Below the pieces are notes generated by a model. It saw only the letters and a list, made by a program, of their open reading frames with translations, was not told the DNA's origin and made no database searches. From the NCBI RefSeq assembly GCF_000716595.1, contig NZ_JNXC01000041.1, positions 1 through 53,857 of the forward strand: a stretch of 53,857 bases of DNA, in the 5' to 3' direction. Shown piece after piece: positions 8,498-36,421 of the stretch. The position numbers were made by a program, and so were the translations under genes. Source of the DNA: Saccharothrix sp. NRRL B-16314. GTDB taxonomy: Bacteria > Actinomycetota > Actinomycetes > Mycobacteriales > Pseudonocardiaceae. Each line of letters begins with the position of its first letter. The stretch's first letter is position 1.

Positions 8498-9940
8498 CTA
8501 GGAGGACACGTCCTCGCTCCGCTGCGCGGCGGGCACGGCGGTCTCGCCGCCCGCACGTGCCAGGGCGGCCTTCTCCTCCGGGGTGAACGGCGGTTCGGTC
8601 AGGGCGGGGGCGGGCTTGGCACGCCGTGCGTCCAGGAGGATTCCCGGCTTCACCAGCTCCGTCGCCGGCGCCGACAGGGTGATCACCGCCATCTGCGCGT
8701 CCGCGACCTTGCGGCGGGTCGCCCCGGCGCGGCCCAGCCAGTCCTGGAGGCGGTAGGTGAGCTTCGCCGCGGCGCCGCCCCGCTTGCCGGTGGTCTGCGG
8801 GTAGCGCAGGTCCTCGCCGGTGGCGATCATCCAGGCGTCCTCGGCGGTCTTGCCGATGGCGCGCTGGATGGCGCGGGTTCCCGCGGTGCCGGACTCGATC
8901 AGGCCGTCGCGCAGGACGACCGCGGACTTGGCCGCGACCGCCATGCCGTGCCCGAAGATCGGGTTCAGCGTGGTCTGGGCGTCGCCCAGCACGACGAGCC
9001 CCCGGGGCCACGACGGCAGCCGCTCGAAGTGGCGCCTGCGGTTGGCGTGCGCGGCGAAGCCCAGGACCGGGCCGACGGGCTCGGCGTGCGCGATGGCCTC
9101 GGCGATCACCGGGTGCGGCAGGCCGGCGGCGAACTCGCGGAAGCCCTCGTCGTCCACCGGGGGGTGCCCGCCGGGCGCACCGGACAGGGTGACGCTCCAG
9201 AGGCCGTCCTCGATCGGGAGGAGCATGCCGGTGGCGCGCACCCGCTGCGCCGACGGGTTGCCCTGGATGTTGACGGCGGGGAAGTCCTTCCCGACGCCCT
9301 CCACGGCGCGGAACACGCGGGTCGCGTAGAAGATCCCCGGGTCCACCGTGACCTCGGGCGTCTCCGGCAGGCCGAACGCCGTGAGCCAGTCGGTGATCGA
9401 GGAGCCCCGGCCGGTGGCGTCCACCACGAGATCGGCCTCGACCGTCGAGACCTCCTTGGTGGCCCGGTCGCGCAGCTTCGCCCCGGTGACCCGCTCCGCG
9501 TCGCCGGTGAGGCCGAGGACGTCGGTGCCCTCCAGGTACGTCACGTTCGTCGCGGCGGCGAGCCGCGCGCGCAGCGTCCAGTCGAGCAGGGCGCGGCTGC
9601 ACCCGACGACGTAGTGCCCGCTGTCGTAACGCGGGAACCAGCCGTTCGGGCCGAGCGCCAGGTAGCGGCCGGGGATGTCCAGGTGCTGGGCGCCCGCCTC
9701 GTGCAGCTCGGCGGCGACGCCCGGCATCAGCTCCTCCAGGGCGAGGATGCCGCCGGACACCATGGCGTGGGTGTGACGGGCCTGCGGCACGCCCTTGCGG
9801 ACGCCCGGCTCGTCCGGGAAGTGGTCGCGGTCGACGACGGTGACGGTGTCGGCGAGCCTGCTCGCGACCGAGGCGGCCAGCGTGCCGGCCAGTCCGCCGC
9901 CGAGGATCAGCGCGTGCCGCACCGGTCCGGAGTTGGTCAT
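8498..9940 (-). CDS. FAD-dependent monooxygenase, MonCI/Lsd18-type epoxidase-like
   Basis: A 480-residue group-A-like flavoprotein. The dinucleotide-binding motif LILGGGLAGTLAAS lies at the N-terminus. The signature RKGVPQARHTH, the DATGRGS motif and the second FAD motif VVLGDAQTTLNPIFGHGM follow. The RKGVPQARHxH block and overall length are those of the polyether epoxidases MonCI and Lsd18 and related polyketide-tailoring flavoproteins, which epoxidise alkenes of a polyketide chain. The ATG at 9940 follows an AAAGGA ribosome binding site, 47 bases after the stop of the last PKS gene, so it is co-transcribed. The predicted polyketide has several alkenes, including two or three methyl-branched ones, consistent with an epoxidase. 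No MonB-like epoxide hydrolase is seen. Hydroxylation rather than epoxidation remains possible. Confidence 0.8.
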   Translation of the reverse strand: MTNSGPVRHALILGGGLAGTLAASVASRLADTVTVVDRDHFPDEPGVRKGVPQARHTHAMVSGGILALEELMPGVAAELHEAGAQHLDIPGRYLALGPNGWFPRYDSGHYVVGCSRALLDWTLRARLAAATNVTYLEGTDVLGLTGDAERVTGAKLRDRATKEVSTVEADLVVDATGRGSSITDWLTAFGLPETPEVTVDPGIFYATRVFRAVEGVGKDFPAVNIQGNPSAQRVRATGMLLPIEDGLWSVTLSGAPGGHPPVDDEGFREFAAGLPHPVIAEAIAHAEPVGPVLGFAAHANRRRHFERLPSWPRGLVVLGDAQTTLNPIFGHGMAVAAKSAVVLRDGLIESGTAGTRAIQRAIGKTAEDAWMIATGEDLRYPQTTGKRGGAAAKLTYRLQDWLGRAGATRRKVADAQMAVITLSAPATELVKPGILLDARRAKPAPALTEPPFTPEEKAALARAGGETAVPAAQRSEDVSS

Positions 9941-9987
9941 GGTCGAGGTGTCCTTTTCGGAGGTCAGGGGTGGTCGTCCGGTGCGGT

Positions 9988-25911
<15,924 letters not shown>

Positions 25912-25955
25912 CCGAAGCTCTCCAGACCGGAAGGGAAGGTGGGGACGATGGCGTG

Positions 25956-28900
25956 TTAGGAGATGCCGAACCGCTTGCCGAGGAGGTCGAACATCTCTTC
26001 GTCGCTCGCTGAATCGAGGTCACCGGCCGCGACCGCTCCGTCGCCCGCCGCGTCCCTCCACCCGCGAAGCAGTTCTTCCAGGCGCTCGGTCACCTCGGCG
26101 CCGACGGGGCTCGACGGGCTCAGCGCCGCGAGGCTCGACCGCAGGCCGGCGATCCCGGACAGCACCGCGCCCGCCGCCGCGCCGTCGGCGTCTTGAACCA
26201 GGCCGGTGCGCAGGTGGCCCGCGATGGCGGCAGGGGTCGGGTAGTCGAACAGCAGCGTGGCGGGCAACCGCAGGCCGGTGCCGGAGCCCAGCCGGTTGCG
26301 CAGCTCGACCGCGGTGAGCGAGTCGAAGCCCGAGTCGAGCAGGCCCCGGTCGGGCGCGACGGCCCGCGCGTCGGTGTGGCCGAGCACGGCCGCGGCCTCG
26401 GCGCTGACGTACTCGAGCAGGATCTTGTGCTGCTCGGTGTCCGACCTGCCCGCCAGTCGCCGCGCCCAGCCCTCGTCCTCGACGCGGGCCGCGGCGCGCG
26501 GGGTGCCCGCCACCGAGCGCAGCAGCGGCGACTGCCCGCCCGCGGCGTCGAGCTTCACCGGGACCAGCAGGGGCTCGTCACCGGCCGTCGCGGCGTCGAA
26601 CAGCGCCAGGTTGTCCTCTGTGGACAGTGGGACGACACCACTGCGGGCGATCCGCCGCAGGTCGGCGGCGTCCAGCTTCGAGGTCATGCCGCTGTCCTCG
26701 GCCCACAGGCCCCACGCGAGCGAGACGGCGGGCAGGCCCAGCAGCCGCCGTTGCGCGGCCAGGGCGTCCAGGAACGTGTTGGCCGCCGCGTAGTTGCCCT
26801 GCCCGGCGGAGCCGATCACCCCGGCGACCGAGGAGAACAGCACGAACGCGGAGAGGTCCGCGTCCCTGGTCAGCTCGTGCAGGTTGAGCGCGCCGTCGAC
26901 CTTCGGGCGGAACACGCGCTCGACCCGTTCCGCGTCGAGGGACGCCACGACACCGTCGTCGATCACCCCGGCGGTGTGCACCACCGCCGCCAGCGGGTGG
27001 TCCCCGGACACCCCGGACAGCACGGCCGCCAGCGCGGCGCGGTCGGCGACGTCGCAGGACTCCGCCCGCACCTCGGCGCCCAGCGCGGTCAGGCCGTCCA
27101 CGAGGTCGGTGTCCGCTCCGCGCCTGCTCACCAGCAGCAGCCGTCGCACGCCGTGCGCGGTCACCAGGTGCCGGGCGACCGCCCGGCCCAGGGTGCCGGT
27201 CGCGCCGGTGACCAGGACCGTCCCGTCCGGCCCGAACACCGGCCGCGCCTGCTCCGCGACCCGCCGGCGGACGAGGCGCGGCACCAGCACCTCGCCGTCG
27301 CGCACCGCCGCCTGCGGCTCGTCGGCGGCGATCGCGTGGTCGCCGTGCTCGTCCAGGTCCACCAGGGCGAACCGGTCCGGGTGCTCCGACTGCGCCGAGC
27401 GCAGCAGGCCCCACACCGGCGCGTGCGCCAGGTCCACACCGTGCTCGCGCCCGGTGGCGACCGCGTTCCTGGTCACCACGACCAGCCGGGACGCGGCGAA
27501 GCGCTCGTCGGCCAGCCACTCCCGCACGGTGGTGAGCACCTGCCCGGTCACCTCGGCGGGGCCGCCGTCCCCGGAAGGGCACTCGAAGACCACCGACGCC
27601 GGGACGGGTGCCCCCGCCTCGACGGCCTCGTCCAGTGCCGCCAGGTCGACGTAGTCCGCTCGGGCGCCCCCGATGGTGACCTGGTCCGCGCCCGTGGTCG
27701 CGCGCGGCGCGGGCACCCAGTCCACCCCGTACACCGAGCCCTGCCCCGCACCGCCCGCGAGGCGCGCGGGCACCGGCCGCATCACCAACGACGACACGGA
27801 CAGGACCGGCCGGCCCAGCTCGTCGGACGCGGTCAGCGCGACGGTGTCGGCCGCCGTGCGCACCAACCGCACCCGCAGCCGTTGCGCCCCGGTGCGGTGC
27901 AGCGACACCCCGGCCCAGGTGAAGGGCATGATCCCGCTGTCGACGCCGTCCAAGCCCGCGTAGACCATCGTGTGCAGCGCCGCGTCGAGCAGGGCCGGGT
28001 GCACGCCGAAGCGGTCGGCCTCCTGCCCGGCGGGCAGCGTCACCTCGCCGAAGACTTCGCCGTCGCGCCGCCACGCCGCCCGCAGCCCCTGGAACACCGG
28101 CCCGTACTCGAACCCGCTCTCGGTGAACCGCTCGTACAGCCCGTCCACGTCGATCGCCTCGCCCGGGGGCGGCCACTCGCCGAGGTCGTCCTCGGCGGCC
28201 GGACCGGTGGGGGCGAGGGCGCCGCTCGCGTGCCGGGTCCACGTGTCGGACCCCGACTCCCGCGAGTACACCTCGAACGTCCGCCGGCCGTCGGGCTCCG
28301 CGTCCGCCACCGCGACCTGGAGCACGACGTCGCCGTCCTCGGCCACGATCAGCGGCGCCTCCACGACCAGCTCCTCGACCTGACCGCACCCGAGGCTCCC
28401 GCCGACGTGCGTGGCCAGCTCCAGGAACGCGGTCGCCGGGAACAGCGCCCGGTCGCGCACCACGTGGTCGGCGAGCCAGGGGTGGCTCCGCCGCGACAGC
28501 CGCCCGGTGAACACCCGCCCGTCGCCCGAGGCCAACCCGAGCGCCGCACCGAGCAGCGGGTGGTCTGCCGTGCTCAGCCCGGCCGCGGTGACGTCGCCGG
28601 GTCCTTCGGACCGCGTCAGCCAGTACCGCTCCCGCTGGAACGGGTACGTCGGCAGCTCGACCGGCCGCGTCGTCCGCCCACCCTGGACGGCGGCCCAGTC
28701 GACCCGTGCGCCGCGCACGAACGCCGTCGCCAGTGCGGTGGACAGCGTCTCCACCTCGGGGTGCTCCCGGCGCGTGACGGGAACGGCCGTCGCACCGTCC
28801 AGGCCGTTGCGCACGGCGGCGGTCAACGCGCCACCGGGTCCGACCTCGATGAAAGTGGTCACCCCGCGTCCGGCCAGGTCCGCGAGGCCGTCGAAGAACC

Positions 28901-31900
28901 GGACCCGCGCCCGGACGTGCTCGACCCAGTACCCCGGGTCGCACAGCCGCTCCGGCTCGACGACCGCGCCGCTGACGTTCGACACGACCGGTATCCGGGG
29001 CGGCTGGTAGGAGATCCCGGCGGCGACCCGGTGCAACTCGTCCAGCACGCCGTCCATGTGCGCGGAGTGGAAGGCGTGGCTCACCCTCAGCCCGCTGGTC
29101 TTGCGACCCCGCTGCGCCCAGTGCGCGGCGACCTCCGCGACGGCGTCGGCGTCACCGGACACCACCACCGACGTCGGCCCGTTGACCGCGGCGATCTCCA
29201 CACCGTCCACAAGGGACTCTGCGACCTCGTCGGCGGTGGCGGTGACCGACACCATCGCGCCGCCGGCCGGCGCGGCCTGCATCAACCGGCCCCGCGCCGC
29301 CACGAGGACGCAGGCGTCACGCAGGGAGAACACCCCGGCGACGTGCGCGGCGGCGATCTCTCCGACCGAGTGCCCGATGAGGAAGTCCGGCCGCACGCCC
29401 CACTCCCGCAGCACCCGGGACGCCGCCACCTCGAAGGCGAACAGCGCGGGCTGGGTGAACTCCGTGCGCTCCAGGACTTCGGCGTCGGACCCGAACACCA
29501 CGTCGCGCAGCGGCCGGTCCAGCAGCCCGTCGAACGCCTCGACAACCTCGTCCAGCGCCCGCGCGAACGCGGGCACGCCTTCGTGCAGCCCGGCGCCCAT
29601 GCCGGGGTACTGGCTGCCCTGCCCGCTGAACAGCAGCGCGACCTTGGGCCGTGCCGACGCCTCGCCGACCACCACCCCGGGCAGCGCCCGGCCCGCGGCC
29701 AGCGCGTCCAGCCCGGCCACCAGGTCCGCACCCGTGCCGCCGTGCACCACCGCCCGGTGGTCGTGCACCGCGCGGGTCGTCACCAGGGACGACCCGATGT
29801 CGGACCACGAGACGTCGGGGGACTCGCGGACCAGGGCCAGCAGCCTGCTCGCCTGCTCCCGCAGCGCGGACCCGCTGCGCGCCGAGAGCACCAGCGGCAC
29901 CACACCCGCGTCCGGTTCACCGTGCTGTCGGGGTTCACCGTCTTCCGGCAGCTCCAGGACGACGTGCGCGTTCGTCCCGCTGATCCCGAACGACGACACC
30001 CCGGCCCGGCGCGGTCGACCGGTGCGCGGCCAGTCCACTGCCGCCGTCGCCAGCGACACCGCGCCCGCGTCCCAGTCGACGTGCGGGGTGGGTTCGTCCA
30101 CGTGCAGCGTCGCGGGCACGACCCCGTGCCGCATCGCCAGGACCACCTTGATCACGCCCGCCACGCCGGCGGCGGCCTGGGTGTGGCCGATGTTCGACTT
30201 GACCGAGCCCAGCCACAGGGGCTCGTCGCGGTCCTGGCCGTAGGTCGCCAGCAGCGCCTGCGCCTCGATCGGGTCGCCCAGCCTGGTGCCGGTGCCGTGC
30301 GCCTCCACCACGTCGACTTCCTGCGGCGTCAACCGGGCGTTGGCGAGTGCAGCCCGGATGACCCGTTGCTGCGACGGCCCGTTCGGGGCCGAGAGGCCGT
30401 TGGACGCGCCGTCCTGGTTGACCGCCGAGCCGCGGATCACGCCGAGCACCCGGTGCCCGTTGCGGCGCGCGTCGGAGAGCTTCTCCAGCAGCAGCAGGCC
30501 GACGCCCTCGGACCAGCCGGTCCCGTCGGCGGCACCGGCGAAGGACTTGCACCGGGCGTCCGGCGCCAGGCCGCGCTGCCGCGAGAACTCCACGAACGTG
30601 CTCGGCGTGGCCATCACGGTCACACCGCCCGCCAGCGCCAGCGAGCACTCGCCCGCCCGGAGCGCCTGCGCGGCCAGGTGCATCCCGACCAGCGACGACG
30701 AGCACGCCGTGTCCACGGTGACCGCGGGCCCTTCCAGGCCGAACACGTAGGACACCCGGCCGGACAGGACGCTGCCCGCGCCACCGGTCAGCAGGTAGCC
30801 CTCCGCGCCGTCCGGCACCTTCCCGGACCCGCTGGCGTAGTCCTGCCCGTTGGTGCCGACGAACACCCCGGTCGCGCTGCCCCGCAGGCCGGTCGGGTCG
30901 ATCCCGGCCCGCTCGAACACCTCCCAGGAGACTTCCAGCAGGAGCCGTTGCTGCGGGTCCATGGCCAGCGCCTCGCGCGGGGAGATGCCGAAGAACCCGG
31001 CGTCGAACCGGCCCGCGTCGTGGACGAACCCGCCTTCGCGCACGTAGGACTTGCCGACCCGGTCGGGATCGGGGTCGAACAGGGCTTCGGTGTCCCAGCC
31101 GCGGTCGTCGGGGAACCCGGAGACCGCGTGCCGGCCGTCGCGCAGCAGCTCCCAGAACCGCTCCGGTGTGTCCGCGCCGCCGGGGAAGCGGCAGCCCATC
31201 GCCACGATCGCGATCGCGTCGTCGTCCGAGGCGACCCCGATCGCGGGACCGGTGGCCACGGCGGTCGCGGTGTCCAGCAGCTCGGCGCGCAGGTGCTCGG
31301 CGAGGGCGCCCGGCGTGGGGTGGTCGAACACCACCGTGGCGGGCAGCCGGATGCCGGTGGTGTCGGCGAGCCGGTTGCGCAGCTCGACCGCGGTCAGCGA
31401 GTCGAAGCCGAACTCGCGGAACGCCCGGGAGTCGACGATGCCGTCCGCCGAGTCGTGCCCGAGCACCGCGGCGGCCTGCGCGCACACCAGGTCGAGCACG
31501 ATCCGGCCCTGCTCCTCCGCGTCCGCCTCGCGGAGCCGGTCCAGCAGCGGCGAGGCCGCGGCCTTGCGCTCCGGCGCCCGGACCAGGCCGCGCAGCACGT
31601 GGGGGACCGCACCGGCTCGGATGGCGGGCAGGTCCAGCCGTACCGGCGCGAGCACGGCCCGCCCGTCGCGCAGGGCGGCGTCGAACAGGGCGAGCCCTTC
31701 CGCCGACGACAGCGCCGCGATGCCGGACCGACCGAGGCGGCGCAGGTCGACCTCGCCCAGGTCGGCGGTCAGGCTGCTCTCCCCGGCCCACAGGCCCCAG
31801 GCCAGCGACTGGGCGGGCAGGCCGGTGGCGCGTCGGTGCTCGGCCAGCGCGTCGAGGAACGCGTTCGCCGCCGCGTAGTTGGCCTGGCCCGCGCCGCCGA

Positions 31901-34900
31901 CCGTGCCCGCCACCGACGAGAACAGCACGAAGGCCGCCAGGTCGAGGCCACCGGTCAGCTCGTGCAGGTGCCAGGCCGCGTCGACCTTGGGCAGCATGAC
32001 CCGGTCCACCCGTTCCGGGGTGAGCGCTTGGACGACACCGTCGTCGAGGACACCCGCGGTGTGCACGACGGCGGTCAGGGGGTGCCGCGCGGGGACGCCG
32101 CCGAGCAGGTCGGCGACCGCGTCCCGGTCGGCCATGTCGCAGGCCGCCAGCGTCACCTCCGCGCCCAGCGAGGTCAGCTCCGCGACCAGGTCGTCGGCAC
32201 CGGGGGCAGCGGCGCCCCGGCGGCTGGTCAGCAGCAGGTGCCGGACACCGTGCTCGACCACGAGGTGCCGGGCGACCAGGGAACCGAGGCTGCCGGTCGC
32301 GCCGGTGACCAGCACCGTGCCGTCGGCGTCGAGGGCGGGCGGGACCTGGTCCGCCGGGCCGCGGCGGACCAGCCTGGGCACCCGCAGCGCCCCGCCGCGC
32401 AGCACGACCTGGGGTTCGCCGCCCGCCACCGCCTCCGGCAGCGCCGAGGCGTCGTCGGCGTCCACCAGCACCAGCCGGTCGGGGTGCTCGGCCTGCGCGG
32501 CCCGCACCAGGCCCCACACCGGGGCGGTGGCCACCCCGCGCACGTCGGCCACGTCGACCGCGCCGCTGGTGAGCACCACCAGTCGCGATCCCGTGAAGCG
32601 CTCGTCCGCCAGCCAGTCCCGCACCAGGGCCAACACCCGGTTGACGACCTCGCGGGTCACCGCCACCGGGTCGCCGTCGGGCGCGACGACCGGCACGACC
32701 ACGACGTCGACCGGGTCGTCGGACAGCTCCGACCAGGTCACGACCGGTTCGCCGCGCGCGTCCAGCGCGGCGGCCACACCGAGGCGGTCCTCGCCCAGCA
32801 CGGCCCAGCGTCGCGGGGTCGACGCGGGAGCGCGCACCGCCGTCCAGTCCACCGCGTACAGCGAGTCCTGCGTGCCGGGCTCGACCCGCGTCGACCGCAG
32901 CCCGACCGCCTCGACCTCCAGGACCGGCCGACCGGACACGTCGGAGGCGTGCAGGGAGAACGTGTCGTCCCCGACCGGGCGCATCCGCACCCGCAACTGC
33001 TCCACCCCGGACGCGCCGAGCGTCACGCCCCGCCACGACCACGGCGACAGCCCTGCGCCCGTGCCCTCGACGGCGTGCGCGGCGACCGCGAGCAACGCCG
33101 GGTGCAGGGCGAAGTCCGACGCCCCCGGCGCGGCCACCTCGGCGAAGGTCTCGTCACCGCGCCGCCACACCGCACCGAGGCCCTGGAGGGCAGGCCCGTA
33201 GTCGACACCCCCGAGCCGCCGGTAGACCTCGGCCACGTCCACGGGCACCGCGCCGGCGGGCGGCCACTCGCGGAGGTCGTGCTGCAACACGGTTTCCTCG
33301 TCGGACAGCACACCGGTGGCGTGCCGCGTCCACGGGCCGTCCTCCACCCGCGTGTACACCCCGACTTCCCGCCGTCCGCCCCCGCTCCCCGCCACTGCGA
33401 CGCAGAGGTGCACGGCAGCCCGCTCGGGGATCACCAGCGGGGTGTGGACGGTGAGGTCTTCCACCCGGTCGTGGCCGGTGCCCGTGCGGACGTGCAGGAC
33501 CAGGTCAAGGAACGCCGTGCCGGGCAGGACGACGGTGCCGTCGACCGTGTGGTCCGCCAACCACGGGTGGGTGGCCAGTGACAGCCTGCCGGTGAACAGG
33601 AGGCCGTCGCTGTCGACCAGGTCGACCACGGCCCCCAGCAGCGGATGTCCCGCGTCCCGGAGCCCGGCGGAGGCAACGTCCACTGTGGATGTCCCCGAGG
33701 GGAGCCAGAAGTCCTGCCGCTGGAACGGGTACGTCGGCAGGTCCAGTGCCTTAGCGGTCCCGGTGAACAGGCTCGCCCAGTCGACGGGCACGCCGGCAGT
33801 GAAGAGTTCGCCGGCCGAGGTGAGGAGTCTGCGGAGGCTGCCCTCGTCACGCCGGAGGCTGCCGACGACGGTCAGATCGGTCTCGCCGGCTTCGATGCTC
33901 GTGGTGAGCACCGGGTGCGGGCTGATTTCGAGGAAGGCGGTGTGGCCTTGTTCGATCAGTGCTTCGGTGGCTTCGGCGAAGCGGACGGTTTCGCGGAGGT
34001 TCTGGTACCAGTAGTCGGCGTCCAGGCTGGTGGTGTCGGCCCAGGAGTTGGTCACGGTGGAGTAGAAGGGCGTCTCCGCGTTGAGCGGGGTGATGCCTTC
34101 GGTGGCGGCGAGGACGTGCTCGCGGATGCCTTCGACGGCGGGGGAGTGCGAGGCGTAGTCGACGGCGACGCGTCGGACTCTGATGTCCTGTGTGGACAGT
34201 TGTTCGCCCCAGGAGTCGAGCACGGTGCCGTCGCCGGAGACCACGACGGTGGCAGGTCCGTTGACGGCGGCGATGGACACCGCGACCCCGTCCCGCGTGA
34301 TCCACTCGCGGACGGTGTCGACCGGCGCGGCGACGGACATCATGCCGCCGGGCCCGGCTAAGTGCTCCGCGATGGCCTGCGACCGGCGGGCCACGACCTG
34401 GGCACCGTCGGCCAGGGACAGCGCGCCGGCCACGACGGCGGCGGCGATCTCACCCTGCGAATGCCCCACCACGGCAGCCGGTTCCACACCGAGCGAACGC
34501 CACACGGCGGCCAGCGACACCATCACCGCGAACAGCGCGGGCTGCACCACGTCCACCCGGTCCAACGCCTCCGGCGCCGGTGAAGTGACCGCCTCGCGCA
34601 GCGACCACGACACCCACGGCCGCAACGCCTGCTCGCACTCGGCGAACCGCTCGGCGAAGACCGGGGAAGTCTCCAGCAGCTCCCGCGCCATGCCCGCCCA
34701 CTGCGAACCCTGCCCCGGGAACACCCACACCACATCCGGCTGTCCGGCGCTCGCCGAGACCACGCCGGTGGCCAGCGCGTCGAGCCCTTCCGACAGCTCG
34801 TCGGCGGTCCCACCCAGGACGACAGCGCGGTGATCGTGCAGGGCGCGGGTCGTGACCAGCGCACGCCCGATGTCCGCCGGCTCCACCTCGGGGTGCCGGC

Positions 34901-36404
34901 GCACGAACGACCGCAGCCGGATCGCCTGCTCCCGCAGCGCGGCCCCGTCGCGCGCCGAGACGACCCACGGCACCACACCGCCCTGGGCGGCCGAGCCCGG
35001 CGCGTCGGTGATCGGCTCCGCGTCGGGTTGTTCGAGGATGACGTGCGCGTTGGTGCCGCTGATCCCGAACGACGACACCGCCGCCCGACGCGGACGTCCG
35101 GTCTCGGGCCAGTCCCGGTTGTCGGTCAGCAGTTCGACCGCGCCCATGGACCAGTCGACGTGCGGGGTGGGCTGGTCGACGTGCAGCGTGCGGGGCAGTA
35201 CGCCGTGGCGCATCGCCATGACCATCTTGATGACACCGGCGACACCCGCGGCGGCTTGGGTGTGCCCGATGTTGGACTTGACCGAACCCAGCCACAGGGG
35301 CTCGTCGCGGTCTTGGCCGTAGGTGGCCAGCAGGGCCTGCGCCTCGATCGGATCGCCGAGCCTGGTGCCCGTCCCGTGTGCCTCGACCACGTCCACGTCA
35401 CGCGGTGTCAGCTTGGCGTTGGCGAGTGCCGCGCGGATGACCCGTTGCTGCGACGGCCCGTTCGGCGCCGTCAAGCCGTTGGACGCGCCGTCCTGGTTCA
35501 CCGCCGAACCGCGGATCACGCCCAGCACCCGGTGCCCGTTGCGCCGCGCATCGGACAGCTTCTCCAGCAGCAGCACCCCCGCACCCTCGGACCAGCCGGT
35601 GCCGTCGGCCGCATGGGCGAAGGACTTGCACCGACCGTCCGGGGACAGCCCGCGCTGGCGGGAGAACTCCACGAACGTGCCGGGAGTCGACATCACCGTC
35701 ACGCCGCCGGCCACCGCCAGCGAGCACTCACCCGAGCGCAGCGCCTGCGCCGCCAGGTGCAGGGTCACCAGCGAAGACGAACAGGCGGTGTCGACGGTGA
35801 CGGCCGGACCCTCCAGGCCGAACACGTACGACACCCGGCCGGAGAGCACGCTGCCGGTGCCGCCGGTCAGCAGGTGGCCGTCGACCAGGCCGTTCGGCAC
35901 GTGCAGGGGCGGGCCGTAGTCGTGGTACATCAGGCCGGCGAACACGCCGGTCCTGCTGCCGCGCAACGACAGCGCGTCGATGCCCGCGCGCTCGAACACC
36001 TCCCAGGAGACTTCCAGCAGCAGCCGCTGCTGCGGGTCCATCGCCAGCGCCTCGCGCGGCGAGATCCCGAAGAACGCCGGGTCGAACGCGGGCGCGTCGT
36101 GCAGGAACCCGCCTTCACGGGTGGTGGACGTGCCGGTCCGCGCGTCGTCGGCGTCGAACAGGGAGTCGAGGTCCCAGCCCCGGTTCTCCGGGAAGCCGGA
36201 CACCGCGTCCCGCCCGGACACGGCCAGGTCCCACAGCTGCTCCGGCGAGGTCACCCCGCCCGGGTAGCGGCAGGCCATCCCGACGACGGCGATCGGCTCG
36301 CCCGCCGACTCGACCAGGTCCCGGTTCTGCTTGCGGAGGCGGACGACCTCCTTGAGGGTGTCGCGCAGGACGCCGACGACGTCATCGGAGGAATTGTCAG
36401 GCAT
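25956..36404 (-). CDS. Modular type I PKS, extension modules 2-3
   Basis: 3482 residues, two KS-AT-DH-KR-ACP modules. The N-terminal docking helix ([20 protein letters not shown]) differs from that of the 5307-residue PKS. The C-terminus ends [16 protein letters not shown], a docking tail matching the [12 protein letters not shown] head of the next PKS. KS active sites are intact. AT2 is methylmalonyl type and AT3 malonyl type. DH2 lacks the catalytic Asp. Both KRs are B type (LDD/IDD) and both ACPs carry GFDSL. The ATG at 36404 is used, with GGGA upstream, only 17 bases after the stop of the first PKS gene, indicating one transcript. A leucine TTA codon lies in frame in AT2 at 34359-34361. 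AT2 is a mosaic of the module 4, 5 and 6 ATs. Confidence 0.97.
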   Translation of the reverse strand: MPDNSSDDVVGVLRDTLKEVVRLRKQNRDLVESAGEPIAVVGMACRYPGGVTSPEQLWDLAVSGRDAVSGFPENRGWDLDSLFDADDARTGTSTTREGGFLHDAPAFDPAFFGISPREALAMDPQQRLLLEVSWEVFERAGIDALSLRGSRTGVFAGLMYHDYGPPLHVPNGLVDGHLLTGGTGSVLSGRVSYVFGLEGPAVTVDTACSSSLVTLHLAAQALRSGECSLAVAGGVTVMSTPGTFVEFSRQRGLSPDGRCKSFAHAADGTGWSEGAGVLLLEKLSDARRNGHRVLGVIRGSAVNQDGASNGLTAPNGPSQQRVIRAALANAKLTPRDVDVVEAHGTGTRLGDPIEAQALLATYGQDRDEPLWLGSVKSNIGHTQAAAGVAGVIKMVMAMRHGVLPRTLHVDQPTPHVDWSMGAVELLTDNRDWPETGRPRRAAVSSFGISGTNAHVILEQPDAEPITDAPGSAAQGGVVPWVVSARDGAALREQAIRLRSFVRRHPEVEPADIGRALVTTRALHDHRAVVLGGTADELSEGLDALATGVVSASAGQPDVVWVFPGQGSQWAGMARELLETSPVFAERFAECEQALRPWVSWSLREAVTSPAPEALDRVDVVQPALFAVMVSLAAVWRSLGVEPAAVVGHSQGEIAAAVVAGALSLADGAQVVARRSQAIAEHLAGPGGMMSVAAPVDTVREWITRDGVAVSIAAVNGPATVVVSGDGTVLDSWGEQLSTQDIRVRRVAVDYASHSPAVEGIREHVLAATEGITPLNAETPFYSTVTNSWADTTSLDADYWYQNLRETVRFAEATEALIEQGHTAFLEISPHPVLTTSIEAGETDLTVVGSLRRDEGSLRRLLTSAGELFTAGVPVDWASLFTGTAKALDLPTYPFQRQDFWLPSGTSTVDVASAGLRDAGHPLLGAVVDLVDSDGLLFTGRLSLATHPWLADHTVDGTVVLPGTAFLDLVLHVRTGTGHDRVEDLTVHTPLVIPERAAVHLCVAVAGSGGGRREVGVYTRVEDGPWTRHATGVLSDEETVLQHDLREWPPAGAVPVDVAEVYRRLGGVDYGPALQGLGAVWRRGDETFAEVAAPGASDFALHPALLAVAAHAVEGTGAGLSPWSWRGVTLGASGVEQLRVRMRPVGDDTFSLHASDVSGRPVLEVEAVGLRSTRVEPGTQDSLYAVDWTAVRAPASTPRRWAVLGEDRLGVAAALDARGEPVVTWSELSDDPVDVVVVPVVAPDGDPVAVTREVVNRVLALVRDWLADERFTGSRLVVLTSGAVDVADVRGVATAPVWGLVRAAQAEHPDRLVLVDADDASALPEAVAGGEPQVVLRGGALRVPRLVRRGPADQVPPALDADGTVLVTGATGSLGSLVARHLVVEHGVRHLLLTSRRGAAAPGADDLVAELTSLGAEVTLAACDMADRDAVADLLGGVPARHPLTAVVHTAGVLDDGVVQALTPERVDRVMLPKVDAAWHLHELTGGLDLAAFVLFSSVAGTVGGAGQANYAAANAFLDALAEHRRATGLPAQSLAWGLWAGESSLTADLGEVDLRRLGRSGIAALSSAEGLALFDAALRDGRAVLAPVRLDLPAIRAGAVPHVLRGLVRAPERKAAASPLLDRLREADAEEQGRIVLDLVCAQAAAVLGHDSADGIVDSRAFREFGFDSLTAVELRNRLADTTGIRLPATVVFDHPTPGALAEHLRAELLDTATAVATGPAIGVASDDDAIAIVAMGCRFPGGADTPERFWELLRDGRHAVSGFPDDRGWDTEALFDPDPDRVGKSYVREGGFVHDAGRFDAGFFGISPREALAMDPQQRLLLEVSWEVFERAGIDPTGLRGSATGVFVGTNGQDYASGSGKVPDGAEGYLLTGGAGSVLSGRVSYVFGLEGPAVTVDTACSSSLVGMHLAAQALRAGECSLALAGGVTVMATPSTFVEFSRQRGLAPDARCKSFAGAADGTGWSEGVGLLLLEKLSDARRNGHRVLGVIRGSAVNQDGASNGLSAPNGPSQQRVIRAALANARLTPQEVDVVEAHGTGTRLGDPIEAQALLATYGQDRDEPLWLGSVKSNIGHTQAAAGVAGVIKVVLAMRHGVVPATLHVDEPTPHVDWDAGAVSLATAAVDWPRTGRPRRAGVSSFGISGTNAHVVLELPEDGEPRQHGEPDAGVVPLVLSARSGSALREQASRLLALVRESPDVSWSDIGSSLVTTRAVHDHRAVVHGGTGADLVAGLDALAAGRALPGVVVGEASARPKVALLFSGQGSQYPGMGAGLHEGVPAFARALDEVVEAFDGLLDRPLRDVVFGSDAEVLERTEFTQPALFAFEVAASRVLREWGVRPDFLIGHSVGEIAAAHVAGVFSLRDACVLVAARGRLMQAAPAGGAMVSVTATADEVAESLVDGVEIAAVNGPTSVVVSGDADAVAEVAAHWAQRGRKTSGLRVSHAFHSAHMDGVLDELHRVAAGISYQPPRIPVVSNVSGAVVEPERLCDPGYWVEHVRARVRFFDGLADLAGRGVTTFIEVGPGGALTAAVRNGLDGATAVPVTRREHPEVETLSTALATAFVRGARVDWAAVQGGRTTRPVELPTYPFQRERYWLTRSEGPGDVTAAGLSTADHPLLGAALGLASGDGRVFTGRLSRRSHPWLADHVVRDRALFPATAFLELATHVGGSLGCGQVEELVVEAPLIVAEDGDVVLQVAVADAEPDGRRTFEVYSRESGSDTWTRHASGALAPTGPAAEDDLGEWPPPGEAIDVDGLYERFTESGFEYGPVFQGLRAAWRRDGEVFGEVTLPAGQEADRFGVHPALLDAALHTMVYAGLDGVDSGIMPFTWAGVSLHRTGAQRLRVRLVRTAADTVALTASDELGRPVLSVSSLVMRPVPARLAGGAGQGSVYGVDWVPAPRATTGADQVTIGGARADYVDLAALDEAVEAGAPVPASVVFECPSGDGGPAEVTGQVLTTVREWLADERFAASRLVVVTRNAVATGREHGVDLAHAPVWGLLRSAQSEHPDRFALVDLDEHGDHAIAADEPQAAVRDGEVLVPRLVRRRVAEQARPVFGPDGTVLVTGATGTLGRAVARHLVTAHGVRRLLLVSRRGADTDLVDGLTALGAEVRAESCDVADRAALAAVLSGVSGDHPLAAVVHTAGVIDDGVVASLDAERVERVFRPKVDGALNLHELTRDADLSAFVLFSSVAGVIGSAGQGNYAAANTFLDALAAQRRLLGLPAVSLAWGLWAEDSGMTSKLDAADLRRIARSGVVPLSTEDNLALFDAATAGDEPLLVPVKLDAAGGQSPLLRSVAGTPRAAARVEDEGWARRLAGRSDTEQHKILLEYVSAEAAAVLGHTDARAVAPDRGLLDSGFDSLTAVELRNRLGSGTGLRLPATLLFDYPTPAAIAGHLRTGLVQDADGAAAGAVLSGIAGLRSSLAALSPSSPVGAEVTERLEELLRGWRDAAGDGAVAAGDLDSASDEEMFDLLGKRFGIS
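26200..31230 (-). other. PKS module 3: KS-AT(Mal)-DH-KR-ACP
   Basis: Approximate positions: KS 31230-29960, AT 29650-28610, DH 28590-27790, KR 27240-26640, ACP 26440-26200. The AT has GHSVGEIAA and HAFH, so malonyl-CoA. The DH keeps catalytic His and Asp ([20 protein letters not shown]), but the Gly of HxxxG is Asp. The KR has VIDDG (B type). Expected output is a disubstituted alkene, if the DH works. Confidence 0.88.
31290..36310 (-). other. PKS module 2: KS-AT(mMal)-DH(inactive)-KR-ACP
   Basis: Approximate positions: KS 36310-35040, AT 34750-33710, DH 33680-32900, KR 32330-31730, ACP 31540-31290. The AT is methylmalonyl type ([13 protein letters not shown] at 34146-34157). The DH keeps His ([10 protein letters not shown]), but the catalytic Asp is Ala ([10 protein letters not shown]; codon 33087-33089) and YGPAF is YGPAL. 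The KR is B type (VLDDG). Expected output is a beta-hydroxyl. Confidence 0.88.
33900..34720. repeat. AT2-coding DNA shared in blocks with AT4, AT5 and AT6
   Basis: Near-identical nucleotide blocks link module 2 to other modules. 33945-34260 matches module 5 (18270-18595), with identical stretches of more than 70 bases. 34295-34384 matches module 4 (23771-23862), including the rare ggctaagtgctcc. 34385-34560 resembles module 6 (13510-13685), and 34600-34720 matches module 4 (24070-24190). These blocks use less GC-biased codons than surrounding PKS DNA, which suggests recent exchange. Confidence 0.75.
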
Positions 36405-36421
36405 GTGTTCCCGGGTCCCTA

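Noticed and set aside
8498..9940. Flavoprotein as a release enzyme replacing the thioesterase
   Set aside because: It has only FAD monooxygenase motifs and no hydrolase serine motif or NADPH-reductase release fold.
26193..33581. A 2462-codon open frame antisense to the second PKS, and similar frames at 1457-5713 (-), 9970-13794 (+), 37133-41095 (+) and 45933-49322 (+)
   Set aside because: They are antisense shadows of real genes. High GC leaves few stops, the translations are Arg/Gly/His/Val/Gln-rich without domain motifs, and the opposite strand carries clear enzyme families.
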